A stretch of DNA of 41,604 nt from Rifleibacterium sp035352635 (lineage in GTDB: Bacteria > Muiribacteriota > Ozemobacteria > Ozemobacterales > Ozemobacteraceae), in assembly GCA_035352635.1 (NCBI GenBank), contig DAOPYA010000035.1, positions 1 to 41,604 on the forward strand, in the 5' to 3' direction. Below the pieces are notes generated by a model that worked only from the letters and a program-made list of their open reading frames with translations, did no database searches and was not told the DNA's origin. Made by a program: the position numbers and the translations under genes. Below are positions 33,398-41,604 of this stretch, piece after piece. The stretch's first letter is position 1; the number at the start of each line of letters is the position of its first letter.

Positions 33398-34117
33398 CTA
33401 CAATTTTTCGTGACCAGTTTCATAGCGCCAATATTTATTATTCAGTGAACTGGTTATAAAATGGCTGGTGATCGAGGTAGTTAATTCAAGCGCCTTGCCG
33501 ATGCTTTCCGTTCCATAGATATTTTCGCCTTCGTGAACCTTGAATCTTGCCCAGAGAACCGGAATCTTCGGGTTTAGCTGATGGGCGTACAATCTGAATT
33601 CAACCTCTTCAAAGCCGTTGAATTTTTGCACCCGGTCGCCAGCCGATCTTCTTATCAGAACCTTCTCAACGGCATCAAACTCATAACTCACCTGCTCAAC
33701 CCTCGGTTTGACACCCGAAGCCCCGAAAACAAACTTATGAAAAATCAGGCCATGCGGATGAATCTGAATCAGGTCACCGGCAGTTTCAGATGGCCAGGAT
33801 GTCGTAACAAACACCTGTTTACGAACCTTCTGCAAAGTTACATACCCAGCGGAATCCGGGTCTTCGATGCGCGGGCAGGCACATGAAAAATCACGCCGCA
33901 GGTAGTTCAATGCCAGCCGGGCTTCTTGAAGATTTTGCAGATTAACCGTACCATACATGTAATGATGACGGGTATTTGAGAGAAAACGGTAAATCATCAA
34001 AAAAACCACAAGGGCAAGGCCAATGCTGATGCTCATTTCGACAAATGTAAAAGCCCGACGTCGGTTCATTTTTGTTTTAACGCCTGCCAATAGATTGTTC
34101 AAAACAGATTTACTCAT
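33398..34117 (-). CDS. GspJ/PilW-like minor pseudopilin
   Basis: A 239-residue type II secretion or type IV pilus minor subunit. The class III leader ends at Ala22, before FTFVEM, with Glu at +5 and a hydrophobic helix. This is the signature recognised by prepilin peptidase. The globular part is long and fits a GspJ- or PilW-type subunit. The start at 34117 overlaps the previous gene's stop (ATGA). An ATG at residue 17 could give a shorter leader. It is the last of four genes in the operon. Confidence 0.75.
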   Translation of the reverse strand: MSKSVLNNLLAGVKTKMNRRRAFTFVEMSISIGLALVVFLMIYRFLSNTRHHYMYGTVNLQNLQEARLALNYLRRDFSCACPRIEDPDSAGYVTLQKVRKQVFVTTSWPSETAGDLIQIHPHGLIFHKFVFGASGVKPRVEQVSYEFDAVEKVLIRRSAGDRVQKFNGFEEVEFRLYAHQLNPKIPVLWARFKVHEGENIYGTESIGKALELTTSITSHFITSSLNNKYWRYETGHEKL

Positions 34118-34674
34118 AATTGCAAATTCTTTTCGTTGAGCAACAGCACTGAAAGCTCCACCTGGCGTGTACGATCGCTGAGATTGAGATTGGCAGGGCG
34201 CTCACCTTCGCTCCATTTAACCCTGACAGTCAGCTTTTTCAGGAGATTGTTTTGAAAATAGGAATCGTTGACATCACTTATTTCGACTTCACGAAAGAAA
34301 AATCCGGTGTTGTATTGATCAGAATACTGCAAGTTATCAACCATGAGTTCGTCGTTTTTCCAGGTTTTGTTCTCGGGTTCAACAGTGGCCACCTTAACAG
34401 TTTTTATGCCGCCCGACTGCTCTTCTGAGATTGACCCGCAAAAAGCTGAAAGCGCACTCTCATCAATTGCCGAATACTCAACGGCTCCGGCCCATTCAAT
34501 GACTTCGTTCGCCAGTTCCATGGCACGCAGGTAGTTTATGGCACGCGAAGTCTCAGTGCGGGAAGAAGTCAGCATGTAGATGACCGGAATCGCGCAAGCT
34601 GTAACTATCAAAACGGCAATCAACACCTCGACAAAGCTGATACCCATACGACGACTGAAGAAGGTTCTGTTCAT
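34114..34674 (-). CDS. GspI/PilV-like minor pseudopilin
   Basis: A 186-residue protein with prepilin cleavage after Gly11, before ISFVEVLI, with Glu at +5 and a hydrophobic helix ending in a Pro. The short globular part with Cys79 fits a minor pseudopilin (GspI or PilV type). It overlaps its neighbours by four bases on both sides, showing translational coupling. Confidence 0.75.
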   Translation of the reverse strand: MNRTFFSRRMGISFVEVLIAVLIVTACAIPVIYMLTSSRTETSRAINYLRAMELANEVIEWAGAVEYSAIDESALSAFCGSISEEQSGGIKTVKVATVEPENKTWKNDELMVDNLQYSDQYNTGFFFREVEISDVNDSYFQNNLLKKLTVRVKWSEGERPANLNLSDRTRQVELSVLLLNEKNLQL

Positions 34675-34973
34675 TGGGTTATTTTGCCCCTGTCGGTAAA
34701 AGAATCTGCTTCGCGACTGATTTCACCATCGTTGTTCACAGCAAAAATATGGGCGGGCGGCGCAGGAAACACAACCCGCCGGGTCGAATCCGGGGTCGAT
34801 CGCGGCGTTTTAACCAAAGGCTCGACCGTCTCAGCCGGTGCTTTTTCAACGGTTGTTGATTCAACTGCCGCAACCGGCACTGGTTCTCGATCAGAAAACT
34901 TTTGCAGTAATGCCAGCGACAGTGACATAAACAATACCATCGAAAAAACTATCAACCAGCGTGTTTGATCCAT
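34671..34973 (-). CDS. Small single-TM protein in the pseudopilin operon
   Basis: A 100-residue protein with one N-terminal membrane helix (about 6-24). A Pro/Thr/Val/Glu-rich linker and a short C-terminal polar segment follow. There is no prepilin signature. It lies between two pseudopilin genes, overlapping one by four bases and the other by one (TGATG), so it probably belongs to the same machine. It is not recognised; it might be a GspC- or PilP-like linker. Confidence 0.55.
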   Translation of the reverse strand: MDQTRWLIVFSMVLFMSLSLALLQKFSDREPVPVAAVESTTVEKAPAETVEPLVKTPRSTPDSTRRVVFPAPPAHIFAVNNDGEISREADSFTDRGKITQ

Positions 34974-37414
34974 CAGAAGGTTTTGCCTCCTGAGTTCAAT
35001 GAAAATATGGTTTTAACCGAACCTATGCTGACGTGATAAGGATCCATCGGGCCATCGCCAAGATCGGCCCCGGCCTCATAGATGCCCGGATCATGACGAA
35101 TTTTGAGAAAGCCGTCAACCTTCAGGCTGTTATCACCCTTTTCCTGGGTGTAGAGGTAGTCTACCAGCAGATTACCAATGATGGTGACTGAATCCTGGCC
35201 ATTAAAAATCAGGCTGCCCTGCTCTGCCGGATCTGCAGAACCAGGCGGGTAGGTTAACGCCGCCAGTGAAGCCTCGATAGTCAGACTGGTCGATTTTTTG
35301 AGAATATAATCGCCCTGCCGCAGATAAATACGCAGCGAATCACCTGTTGAAGCATCGCGCACCCTGGCCAGATTTCCCATGAAACAATTGCCTTTGCCAA
35401 GATAAATCAGACCTTTGCCATAAAACTTGCTGACCTCGGTCAGATCGAGATCACCGGCCTCGATATACATGGCACCATCGATAAACAAGGTCTTATCCGG
35501 GGCGCTGCCAGAGGTTCTTTCGGCAAGAAATTCGCCCGGAGATGAATAGTTGTAACTGACGGTTTTAAAATCAATTAAACGCCCGAAGTTTTTTGCCTTA
35601 ACCGGGCTTGCAGATGGCCTCTGACGAGGGTATGCAAAAGTCGGGCGTTCGGCGGTCAATGGATTGATAGTAACTGGTTTGCCATCCCAGCTGTAGTATT
35701 CGAGAGTATCGCCGAGCAAAGCATTGACCGAAACATTATCGATTGCCCGGCTCATCATCATGCTGTCGCTGAAGTATGGGGTCGGCGAAAAATTATTGGC
35801 CAGGGCAAGGTTTTGAAAGGTTCCGGGGTCGAGGAGCGGGCGAACAAAGGGAATCGGCACCGGTTCAGGTATCACCTTTCTCGGCTTTTCGAAGAAAGTA
35901 ATTTCTTTTTCGAAAGTATCAAAAAAAGCGAGTTTAAAAAATCTGAGATATACAGGCCCTTCGACGACCACAGGCGTATCGTTGGCTTCACCGTAGAGTT
36001 GCAGCATCTTGCCGACCCTTAGTCTTTCAGGGTTGTAAACTTTGCCTGCCGCACCATCTTGAGTATCAGGAAGCTTGTTGAGATAAGCATAAAAATATGG
36101 CCCTTTTTTAGCATTCTCGTCGGCCAGGTAAGTCAGGCCTTTAAAAGCCAAAGCTGTCACCCAGGATTTAGCTGGTGGCAAAGCCGGGCGCTCAATGTTT
36201 TCGATTTGCCAGACATTGGCGGCATCAAGATATCCGTAATGCAGTTTCCATTCATCCATGCAGGTTCTGAGAATTTTCTGAAAACCGGTACAAGCCGAAT
36301 AATCGGTATCCTTAGATTTTTTTACATAGTCATCACATATCTGGTAACTGGCGGCATTGCTGTTCGATTTGGGCATGGCCTGCGAGCACTTTGTTTTGAG
36401 TTCTGTGCCAACTTTGGCAGGGGTTACCTGGCCGTTGCAACCATCTGCCGCATCGTTTACAAACTTTACGTAGATTTTCTTAACAGCGGGCACGTTTACG
36501 AACGAGCTGACGTAAGCTTCAGACAGATAATTGTTCTTGCTGTCCTTAAGCTCTTTGAATGGCACTGAAGCCTTCATGAACAGCGTGTCTGAAGCGTCGC
36601 TGCCCGGGAAATCCGTCAGTTTGGAAAAATTAAAAAGGGCTGCAAAGCCTGGCGCGTTCTTGTGCTCGGCGTAGTTGAGGTCAAGCCAGATGTTTTTCTG
36701 TTCGTCGAGACAGGTGGGGTAGTTGTCGTTCCCAAGATAGACCCGCGACATATGCGGCCCTGAAGGCGTGATACCCTGCACAATTATTCGCCGGGTGGTG
36801 TTGTTATAATCGGGTGAGTAGTTTTTAACAAACAGCACATATTTGTCGAGAGTATGCCGAACATCTACCAGACGCACATCGCGACGCTCATGTACCTCGA
36901 TGACATTGTCTTCGTTGCCTTCGCGATAGGCCTGTGAAAAAACATCAAGGTAGGCGTTAAAGGCAGATACCGAAGCAAATTCGCATTGGCGGTACACCCT
37001 TAATACGGCTTTGCTTCTGATTTTTAGCGGGTAACCTGCTGACTGAGCCATCTGCAGAGTTTGTTCGGGTTCAAATCCTGAAAAAAGCACGATATCAGTG
37101 TTTATGGATTGGGCCGGGCTGAATCCAGGAAAAACCCCTCGGAACTTTTCAAAAATTTTGCTGCTTGCGTCGCCGTTAACCTGACTGCGAATCATGGCGA
37201 CGACTTCGGCATTGGCCGATTGGGCAAGCAATGCCAGGCGGTTCTGGTCAACGTTGCGTGCCAGTTGGGTTACAGCACCCTGCTTAAAGGTATTCAGGGC
37301 AAAGGCCATGATTGCCAGAGCCAATAAAACCGCCATAACAATATAGAGAACAAAGCCGCGTCTGAAGGCCGGTACACGGCTCCCATAAAGGTTTGCGCCT
37401 ATCTTTTCGGGCAT
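34973..37414 (-). CDS. Large GspK/PilX-like pilus protein
   Basis: The 813-residue protein starts with a prepilin-like leader ending RRG, then FVLYIVMAVLLALAIMAFA, without Glu at +5. This is the pattern of GspK tip pseudopilins, and PilX-like proteins also start this way. The globular part is far longer than GspK (about 320 residues). It includes a cysteine-rich insert (about 345-400) and ends with a beta-rich, bactofilin-like region (about 630-790). Its role at a pilus tip is inferred. It begins the operon, behind the promoter at 37459-37487. Confidence 0.7.
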   Translation of the reverse strand: MPEKIGANLYGSRVPAFRRGFVLYIVMAVLLALAIMAFALNTFKQGAVTQLARNVDQNRLALLAQSANAEVVAMIRSQVNGDASSKIFEKFRGVFPGFSPAQSINTDIVLFSGFEPEQTLQMAQSAGYPLKIRSKAVLRVYRQCEFASVSAFNAYLDVFSQAYREGNEDNVIEVHERRDVRLVDVRHTLDKYVLFVKNYSPDYNNTTRRIIVQGITPSGPHMSRVYLGNDNYPTCLDEQKNIWLDLNYAEHKNAPGFAALFNFSKLTDFPGSDASDTLFMKASVPFKELKDSKNNYLSEAYVSSFVNVPAVKKIYVKFVNDAADGCNGQVTPAKVGTELKTKCSQAMPKSNSNAASYQICDDYVKKSKDTDYSACTGFQKILRTCMDEWKLHYGYLDAANVWQIENIERPALPPAKSWVTALAFKGLTYLADENAKKGPYFYAYLNKLPDTQDGAAGKVYNPERLRVGKMLQLYGEANDTPVVVEGPVYLRFFKLAFFDTFEKEITFFEKPRKVIPEPVPIPFVRPLLDPGTFQNLALANNFSPTPYFSDSMMMSRAIDNVSVNALLGDTLEYYSWDGKPVTINPLTAERPTFAYPRQRPSASPVKAKNFGRLIDFKTVSYNYSSPGEFLAERTSGSAPDKTLFIDGAMYIEAGDLDLTEVSKFYGKGLIYLGKGNCFMGNLARVRDASTGDSLRIYLRQGDYILKKSTSLTIEASLAALTYPPGSADPAEQGSLIFNGQDSVTIIGNLLVDYLYTQEKGDNSLKVDGFLKIRHDPGIYEAGADLGDGPMDPYHVSIGSVKTIFSLNSGGKTF

Positions 37415-37458
37415 CTGTTTGTTCCCTGTTCAGAGTTAAGCAAAATTGTCTACGCTCT

Positions 37459-37487
37459 ATTCTAATGCAGGCCGCCATGTTTGGCAA
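37459..37487 (-). promoter_or_regulatory. Sigma70 promoter of the pseudopilin operon
   Basis: On the minus strand: TTGCCA (five of six), a 17-base spacer, TAGAAT (five of six). The expected start lies about 38 bases before the ATG at 37414. Confidence 0.7.
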
Positions 37488-37530
37488 ATCGATTGTATGT
37501 TTGCATGGACGGCCAATTTGCCGGCAACGG

Positions 37531-37559
37531 TTGAGAATTACCACCGACAGTGTTAAAAT
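37531..37559 (+). promoter_or_regulatory. Sigma70 promoter of the exported protein gene
   Basis: TTGAGA (five of six), a 17-base spacer, TAAAAT (five of six). The expected start is about 36 bases before the ATG at 37602. Confidence 0.7.
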
Positions 37560-37601
37560 GCTGTTCAAAGATTGTCATCAACAGGAGTATGCGCAACCAT
37601 G

Positions 37602-38978
37602 CTGAAGAAAACCCTGATGCTTCTGGTGTTTTCATTTTTACTGTCCACCGGTCTGCTGGCGGCCGAAGCCCCTGCAACTGCCACCCCGGCAATTGAAAGC
37701 CCGGTAGTGGTGGCCTTCCAGCTTGAGCGTCTCGGTGGTTTTCTTGCCGAACCGGGCAATTACCCCTTTGAAATTCTTCGCAGACTCGGAAGAGCCGTAA
37801 ACAAAGACTGGCCAGCTAACTCAAGCGTTTTTAAGGCAGCGTCTGTTTTTAACATCGCTGCAATCGCTACGCCTGAATTTCTCAAACCACTGCCGGTCTC
37901 AGAGTTGACAACAAGCCAGTTGAACCATACCGATGAACTGCTGAGCGGCTACGCAGACAATTTTGCCAAGCTGGTTGCCGAATGTCAGCCTGCCACCGAA
38001 GCAATTATCATCAAAATCGCCTGTGAAAGCAAAAACATGCAGGAAATCCTCACTCAGATGATAAAACACCCGCAAGCTTCCGAAAAACTCAAACCTGACC
38101 AGATCTACCGCATGGAAAACCAGATACTGCCAATGCTTCAGGCATCTGATTACCTGGTCGGGGCTGCGGTTATCTCTGCCCATGGCTTTTTTGGGCGTTT
38201 CAACGTGGTGTCAAACGATGGCAACCTCAGCAGCAGTAAGCTTGAACACAATATCACCATTGGCGATTTCATCAATGACAATGCACTGATGTTCTTTGCC
38301 CAGACACACCCAATCGAAGATACCGGCGAAACCATGAAAAATATCAGAGCGGTACCACAGTCGGCAACCGTTTTGCAGATGGTTGCCTCTGCCGGGCTTG
38401 ATTTCGAAAATGATCTGCTGGCTAACGCTGCCCAGGAAAGCATTATCTACGTAAACCTTGACCCAACTGGCGACAACGGCCTTCCAGACGTCAGATTCGC
38501 CGCCCCGGTGCCTGAAATCAGCAAGTTGCGAAACAATCTTGAAAAGTTGAAGACCCTGTGCATTCAGACTGGCATCTTCACTCAGGTAATGGAAGACGAC
38601 AAAATTTCGCTGGTCAAGCTCAGCTACTTCATGTTTCCGCAAATCTCGGTCTACGCCGGTCTGGCAGAGAATTTTCTTGTTCTGGCCACGGGCAGAAAAA
38701 ATCTCGTCGATGAAATTTCGCATATTCTCAATGTCAAAGCCGGCAAAGCCCGGGGAGCAAAAATAGTCAAGGATCTTAAACGCTTCTGGAAAGTCAAATT
38801 TACCAATTTCAATACTCAGCTGCAAAAATTGCTGCAGTCACCCCTGCTTCGTGATAAAGGGATTCCACCAGTTTCGAATCTTAAATTTCTCGATGATTTA
38901 AGCGAACTTGAAGTAGTCACCAGAGCAACGCCACAGTTGATTGAATTCAAACTGGATCTGCCAATAATAAAACAATAG
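37602..38978 (+). CDS. Exported protein of unknown function
   Basis: A 458-residue protein with a clear signal peptide (MLKKTLMLLVF start, cleavage near LLAAEAP). The mature part is a mixed alpha/beta protein without a domain I recognise. A segment near its middle (MFFAQTHPIEDTGETM) and the C-terminal FKLDLPIIKQ end look like a DUF3352-type protein, but this is a weak impression. The ATG at 37602 has AGGAG 14 bases upstream, an unusually long spacing; other in-frame starts are worse. It is divergent from the pseudopilin operon and may be an accessory protein of it. Confidence 0.65.
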   Translation: MKKTLMLLVFSFLLSTGLLAAEAPATATPAIESPVVVAFQLERLGGFLAEPGNYPFEILRRLGRAVNKDWPANSSVFKAASVFNIAAIATPEFLKPLPVSELTTSQLNHTDELLSGYADNFAKLVAECQPATEAIIIKIACESKNMQEILTQMIKHPQASEKLKPDQIYRMENQILPMLQASDYLVGAAVISAHGFFGRFNVVSNDGNLSSSKLEHNITIGDFINDNALMFFAQTHPIEDTGETMKNIRAVPQSATVLQMVASAGLDFENDLLANAAQESIIYVNLDPTGDNGLPDVRFAAPVPEISKLRNNLEKLKTLCIQTGIFTQVMEDDKISLVKLSYFMFPQISVYAGLAENFLVLATGRKNLVDEISHILNVKAGKARGAKIVKDLKRFWKVKFTNFNTQLQKLLQSPLLRDKGIPPVSNLKFLDDLSELEVVTRATPQLIEFKLDLPIIKQ

Positions 38979-38996
38979 CTAAAGAAAAAAGGTTTG

Positions 38997-39005
38997 TGGT
39001 ATACA
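38997..39005 (+). promoter_or_regulatory. Possible extended -10 promoter for the phnD-like gene
   Basis: TGG-TATACA, with no good -35 box. It is 36 bases before the start codon, which has GGAG upstream. Confidence 0.35.
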
Positions 39006-39040
39006 TAAGCGAATAGTTCTTAAACACGGGAGAAATTCTG

Positions 39041-40009
39041 ATGGGGAAAAACTTTGCCGGTTTGGTTATTTTGATTGCACTCATTTCTGCCATGACACTT
39101 GGCTGCGGTGGTGGCGATTCAACCGCAAAAAAACCCGCTGAGCAGCCTGCAACAGATACTTCCGCCAACGACAAGCCCGCTGGCGGCGAAACAGCTTCCC
39201 CTTACAGCAACACAGTGCTGAAGCTTGGGCGCATTCCCTTCACCAATTCATCATCAATGGTTCAGAAGCATAACAAGTTTCTTGAATATCTGACCCAGAA
39301 GCTCGGGGTCAAACAGACCCGCCTGCAAACAGCGTCTGACTATGCTGGCATCATGAACCTGCTGGTCAAGGGCGAAATCGACATTGCCTGGCTCGCAACC
39401 ATGACTTCAGTTGAAGCTCGCAAAAATCCCGAAATACAGCTTCTGGTCAAACCGATTCGCTTTGGCACGACCTCATATCGCGGTATTATAATTGCCCGCC
39501 AGGACAGCGGCATCAAAAGCCTGAAAGATCTCAAAAACAAAAAATTCGCCTGGGTCGAAAAAGAATCTGCTTCAGGCTACATTTTCCCAAAATCGCTGTT
39601 GCTTGAAGCCGGTGTTAACCCCGAAAAAGACTTTGCCGAAGCTGCTTTTCTGAATAAGCATGACGCGGTGGTTCTTAACGTTCTTCTCGGAAAATACGAC
39701 GCCGGCGCCTGTTACGACGATGCTCGCAACACTCTTCGCGACAAGAGCAAAATGGAAGAACTGACAATTCTTGCCACCACCCAGGACATCTCAAATGAAC
39801 CAATCGTAGTTCGCAAGGGTCTGCCGCCTGACCTTATCGATAAAATCAAGCAGGCTCTGCTTGACCTGAACACCAAAACCCCCGAGGGAAAAGTAATTCT
39901 TGATGAATTGACCGATGTTCAGGGCTTTGTGCCGGTCGATAATAAAGATTATGATTATATCGAAAAAGTTCAAACCCTTCTCGAAGAGCATCAAGAAAAA
40001 AACAACTGA
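39041..40009 (+). CDS. PhnD-type phosphate/phosphonate-binding lipoprotein
   Basis: The 322-residue lipoprotein has a signal ending MTLGC with Cys22 as the likely lipidated residue, then a Pro/Ala/Asp-rich linker. A PhnD-like (phosphate/phosphite/phosphonate ABC substrate-binding) domain follows, starting LKLGRIPFTN. It keeps the SDYAGIMNLLVKGEIDIAWL segment with the ligand-loop Asp and the KNKKFAWVEKESASGYIFP segment typical of this family. Ligand unknown. No ABC permease or ATPase gene follows. A gene for a GGDEF protein comes 15 bases later instead, so it may act as a sensor subunit. Confidence 0.8.
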   Translation: MGKNFAGLVILIALISAMTLGCGGGDSTAKKPAEQPATDTSANDKPAGGETASPYSNTVLKLGRIPFTNSSSMVQKHNKFLEYLTQKLGVKQTRLQTASDYAGIMNLLVKGEIDIAWLATMTSVEARKNPEIQLLVKPIRFGTTSYRGIIIARQDSGIKSLKDLKNKKFAWVEKESASGYIFPKSLLLEAGVNPEKDFAEAAFLNKHDAVVLNVLLGKYDAGACYDDARNTLRDKSKMEELTILATTQDISNEPIVVRKGLPPDLIDKIKQALLDLNTKTPEGKVILDELTDVQGFVPVDNKDYDYIEKVQTLLEEHQEKNN

Positions 40010-40024
40010 CACCGGACCAGCCCT

Positions 40025-41604
40025 GTGAAAAAATCAGAATCAGGAACGAGATTCTCGATAAAACTGAAGTTTATCAGTGGTATTGCCCTTCTGGTAGGGC
40101 TTATCATTCTTTTGCATTCGATAAATACCTCGCTTCGCGAAGAATCTCTTCTAAGCAGTTCCATGGATCAGTCAGGCCTGCTTCTTTCGTCTACCCTGGC
40201 AATTGCCTGCCAGGATCCTATTATCAGCCAATCCTACGATGCCCTCGTTCCATACACAGAGCGCATAATCGCCGGTGGTCAGGATATCCACGAGATTTCC
40301 ATTCTTGATATTGATGGTCGTTATCTGGCTCACCGACTGCGCGGCGACTCAGAAAGCCTGCTTGGCAAGATCATCGGTGAAAAAATGCGTAATCGCATTG
40401 ACAGCATCGAGACTCCAACCCGCCTGCAAGGCGATGACGGCACTTATGTTGATTACGCGGCACCCATAAAAGTCGGAACTTCCAGATTCGGAACGGTTAT
40501 TCTGCGTTTTGGCTTTGATCGCCTGACCGAGGCCAAAGCGGTCAGTCGCCAGCACATTATTCTTATCGCCATGGTAGGGCTGCTGGCAGGCATTATTCTT
40601 TCTGTGGTTCTGGCAAAATTTATCACCAAGGGTCTCGACAACCTTATTGAGGGCACCCAGGTCATTGAGGGCGGCAACCTGAGCTACCGCATAAAAGCGG
40701 TTTCTGACGATGAAATCGGCACGCTGGCTCAGCGCTTCAACGAAATGCTCGACGCACTCGAAGCAAACAACAAGGCACTCGACCGCAAAATATTCGAAAT
40801 CGAAACTCTGTTTAAAGCCAGCCAGGCCATGAATTTTCAGAGCGACACCGACAAACTGATCAAGCAGATTCTGGAAATGGCCGGCAAGGCTATTCGAGCT
40901 GAACGCTGCTCGATAATGCTGCAAACCGGTGTTGGGGCTGACGAACTAGAAACAAAGCTGGTCTTTGGCTTTAAAGAAGGCCAGGAATTAGCACAACCGC
41001 ACGCCTCCGTCAAAATAAGGTCTGGCGAAGGGGTTGCCGGAACTGTTCTGAAAACAGGCAACAGCATCATCGTAAACGATGGTCACAAGGATCCTCTCTT
41101 CAAAAGCTTTGAAAATAATCAGGATTTTGAACGCACAATCACAAACCTGATTTCAGTACCTCTTAAAATCAAAGACCGGGTAACAGGCGTAATTAACGGC
41201 GTTAACAAGCTCAACAGTGAGCCGTTTACCGAAGAAGATCAACGCCTGCTCGAAGCTCTGGCCCAACAGGCTGCCATGGCAGTTGAGCATGCCCGGCTTT
41301 ATGAACTTGCCATTACCGACGGTCTTACCAAACTATTTATTCACAGATACTTTCAGGCCCGTCTCGAAGAAGAAATGGTCAGGGCCAAACGCTATCACAC
41401 CGCCTGCTCGCTCATCATTTTCGACATCGATCACTTCAAGAAGTTTAACGATACCTACGGTCATCAGCAGGGTGACGTGGTGCTTATCGAAGTTGCCAAG
41501 CTTACCAAGCAGACGGTGCGCGAAACGGTCGATATTCCTGCCAGGTATGGCGGCGAAGAATTTGCCATCATCCTGCCCGAAACCGACGCCAAAGGGGCCC
41601 ACCT
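40025..41604 (+). CDS. HAMP-GAF-GGDEF signalling protein (partial, cut by the window end)
   Basis: The frame is open to the window edge, so the 3' end is missing. From the GTG at 40025 the protein has a membrane helix (about 13-31) and an outside sensor segment (about 32-175). A second helix (about 178-200), a HAMP domain (about 200-255), a GAF domain (about 265-420) and a GGDEF domain (from about 428) follow. The catalytic motif is GGEEF (509-513), the active type of diguanylate cyclase. The preceding FDIDHFKKFNDTYGH segment carries the metal-binding Asp residues. It probably makes cyclic di-GMP. GTG has a weak ribosome site, but a later ATG would lose the first helix. It is probably one operon with the PhnD-like gene. 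Confidence 0.85.
   Translation, partial: MKKSESGTRFSIKLKFISGIALLVGLIILLHSINTSLREESLLSSSMDQSGLLLSSTLAIACQDPIISQSYDALVPYTERIIAGGQDIHEISILDIDGRYLAHRLRGDSESLLGKIIGEKMRNRIDSIETPTRLQGDDGTYVDYAAPIKVGTSRFGTVILRFGFDRLTEAKAVSRQHIILIAMVGLLAGIILSVVLAKFITKGLDNLIEGTQVIEGGNLSYRIKAVSDDEIGTLAQRFNEMLDALEANNKALDRKIFEIETLFKASQAMNFQSDTDKLIKQILEMAGKAIRAERCSIMLQTGVGADELETKLVFGFKEGQELAQPHASVKIRSGEGVAGTVLKTGNSIIVNDGHKDPLFKSFENNQDFERTITNLISVPLKIKDRVTGVINGVNKLNSEPFTEEDQRLLEALAQQAAMAVEHARLYELAITDGLTKLFIHRYFQARLEEEMVRAKRYHTACSLIIFDIDHFKKFNDTYGHQQGDVVLIEVAKLTKQTVRETVDIPARYGGEEFAIILPETDAKGAH

Noticed and set aside
1..41604. CRISPR arrays, insertion sequences, prophage or attachment sites
   Set aside because: I saw no regularly spaced repeats, transposase or integrase motifs, or terminal repeats. 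The tRNA cluster shows no adjoining integrase or repeated tRNA fragment.

Overview
The window is about 41.6 kb of bacterial chromosome. It is densely coded and mostly housekeeping. I see no insertion sequence, phage, CRISPR array or resistance island. Bacterial hallmarks are a class A RNase P RNA, RpoD, DnaG, LepA, Der, PlsY/GpsA, Shine-Dalgarno sites and sigma70-type promoters. Signal peptides, a lipoprotein, pseudopilins and membrane-anchored TPR/NHL/HEAT proteins suggest a didermic, uncultured, deep-branching heterotroph. The overall style recalls Candidatus Riflebacteria or a similar candidate phylum. That placement is a guess from gene style, not from a marker tree.

Layout: 1-660 is the 3' end of an unidentified membrane protein gene. 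731-6068 holds central metabolism and repair: transketolase, uridine kinase (with a terminator-containing leader), RadC and ATP-dependent PEP carboxykinase. 6140-9236 (minus) encodes ClpX and a secreted thermolysin-like metalloprotease. 9367-9648 (minus) has two near-identical tRNA-Glu(TTC) genes and a CAT-anticodon tRNA, probably tRNA-Ile2. 9701-12634 (minus) is dnaG-rpoD behind a clear sigma70 promoter that fixes the dnaG start. 12733-14805 (minus) is a four-TM double-sensor protein without an output domain. 14919-18274 carries a secreted TPR protein, a PfkB kinase, a CbiX-like protein that looks leaderless, and a polysaccharide deacetylase. 18294-20278 (minus) is a zinc-ribbon coiled-coil gene, a TPM-domain gene and rnpB in tight succession.

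20454-27984 is one compact plus-strand run: der-plsY-gpsA-vanW-NHL/TPR-lepA. It joins ribosome assembly, phospholipid precursor synthesis, envelope proteins and elongation factor 4. 27998-33329 carries small or poorly known genes: an FmdE-like zinc protein, a membrane HEAT-repeat protein, a DUF3109-like cysteine protein, a coiled-coil protein, a TPR protein, and a secreted protein with glycines every seven residues. 33398-37414 (minus) is a four-gene pseudopilin operon with overlapping genes and a good promoter. 37602-41604 (plus) has a secreted protein of unknown function, then a PhnD-type binding lipoprotein followed at 15 bp by a HAMP-GAF-GGDEF protein cut by the window edge.

The best leads for something undescribed are the PhnD/GGDEF pair without an ABC transporter, the glycine-heptad secreted protein, the pseudopilin operon with its 813-residue GspK/PilX-like protein, the output-less double sensor, and rnpB abutting the TPM gene. 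All functional calls come from reading motifs by eye; no database search was run.
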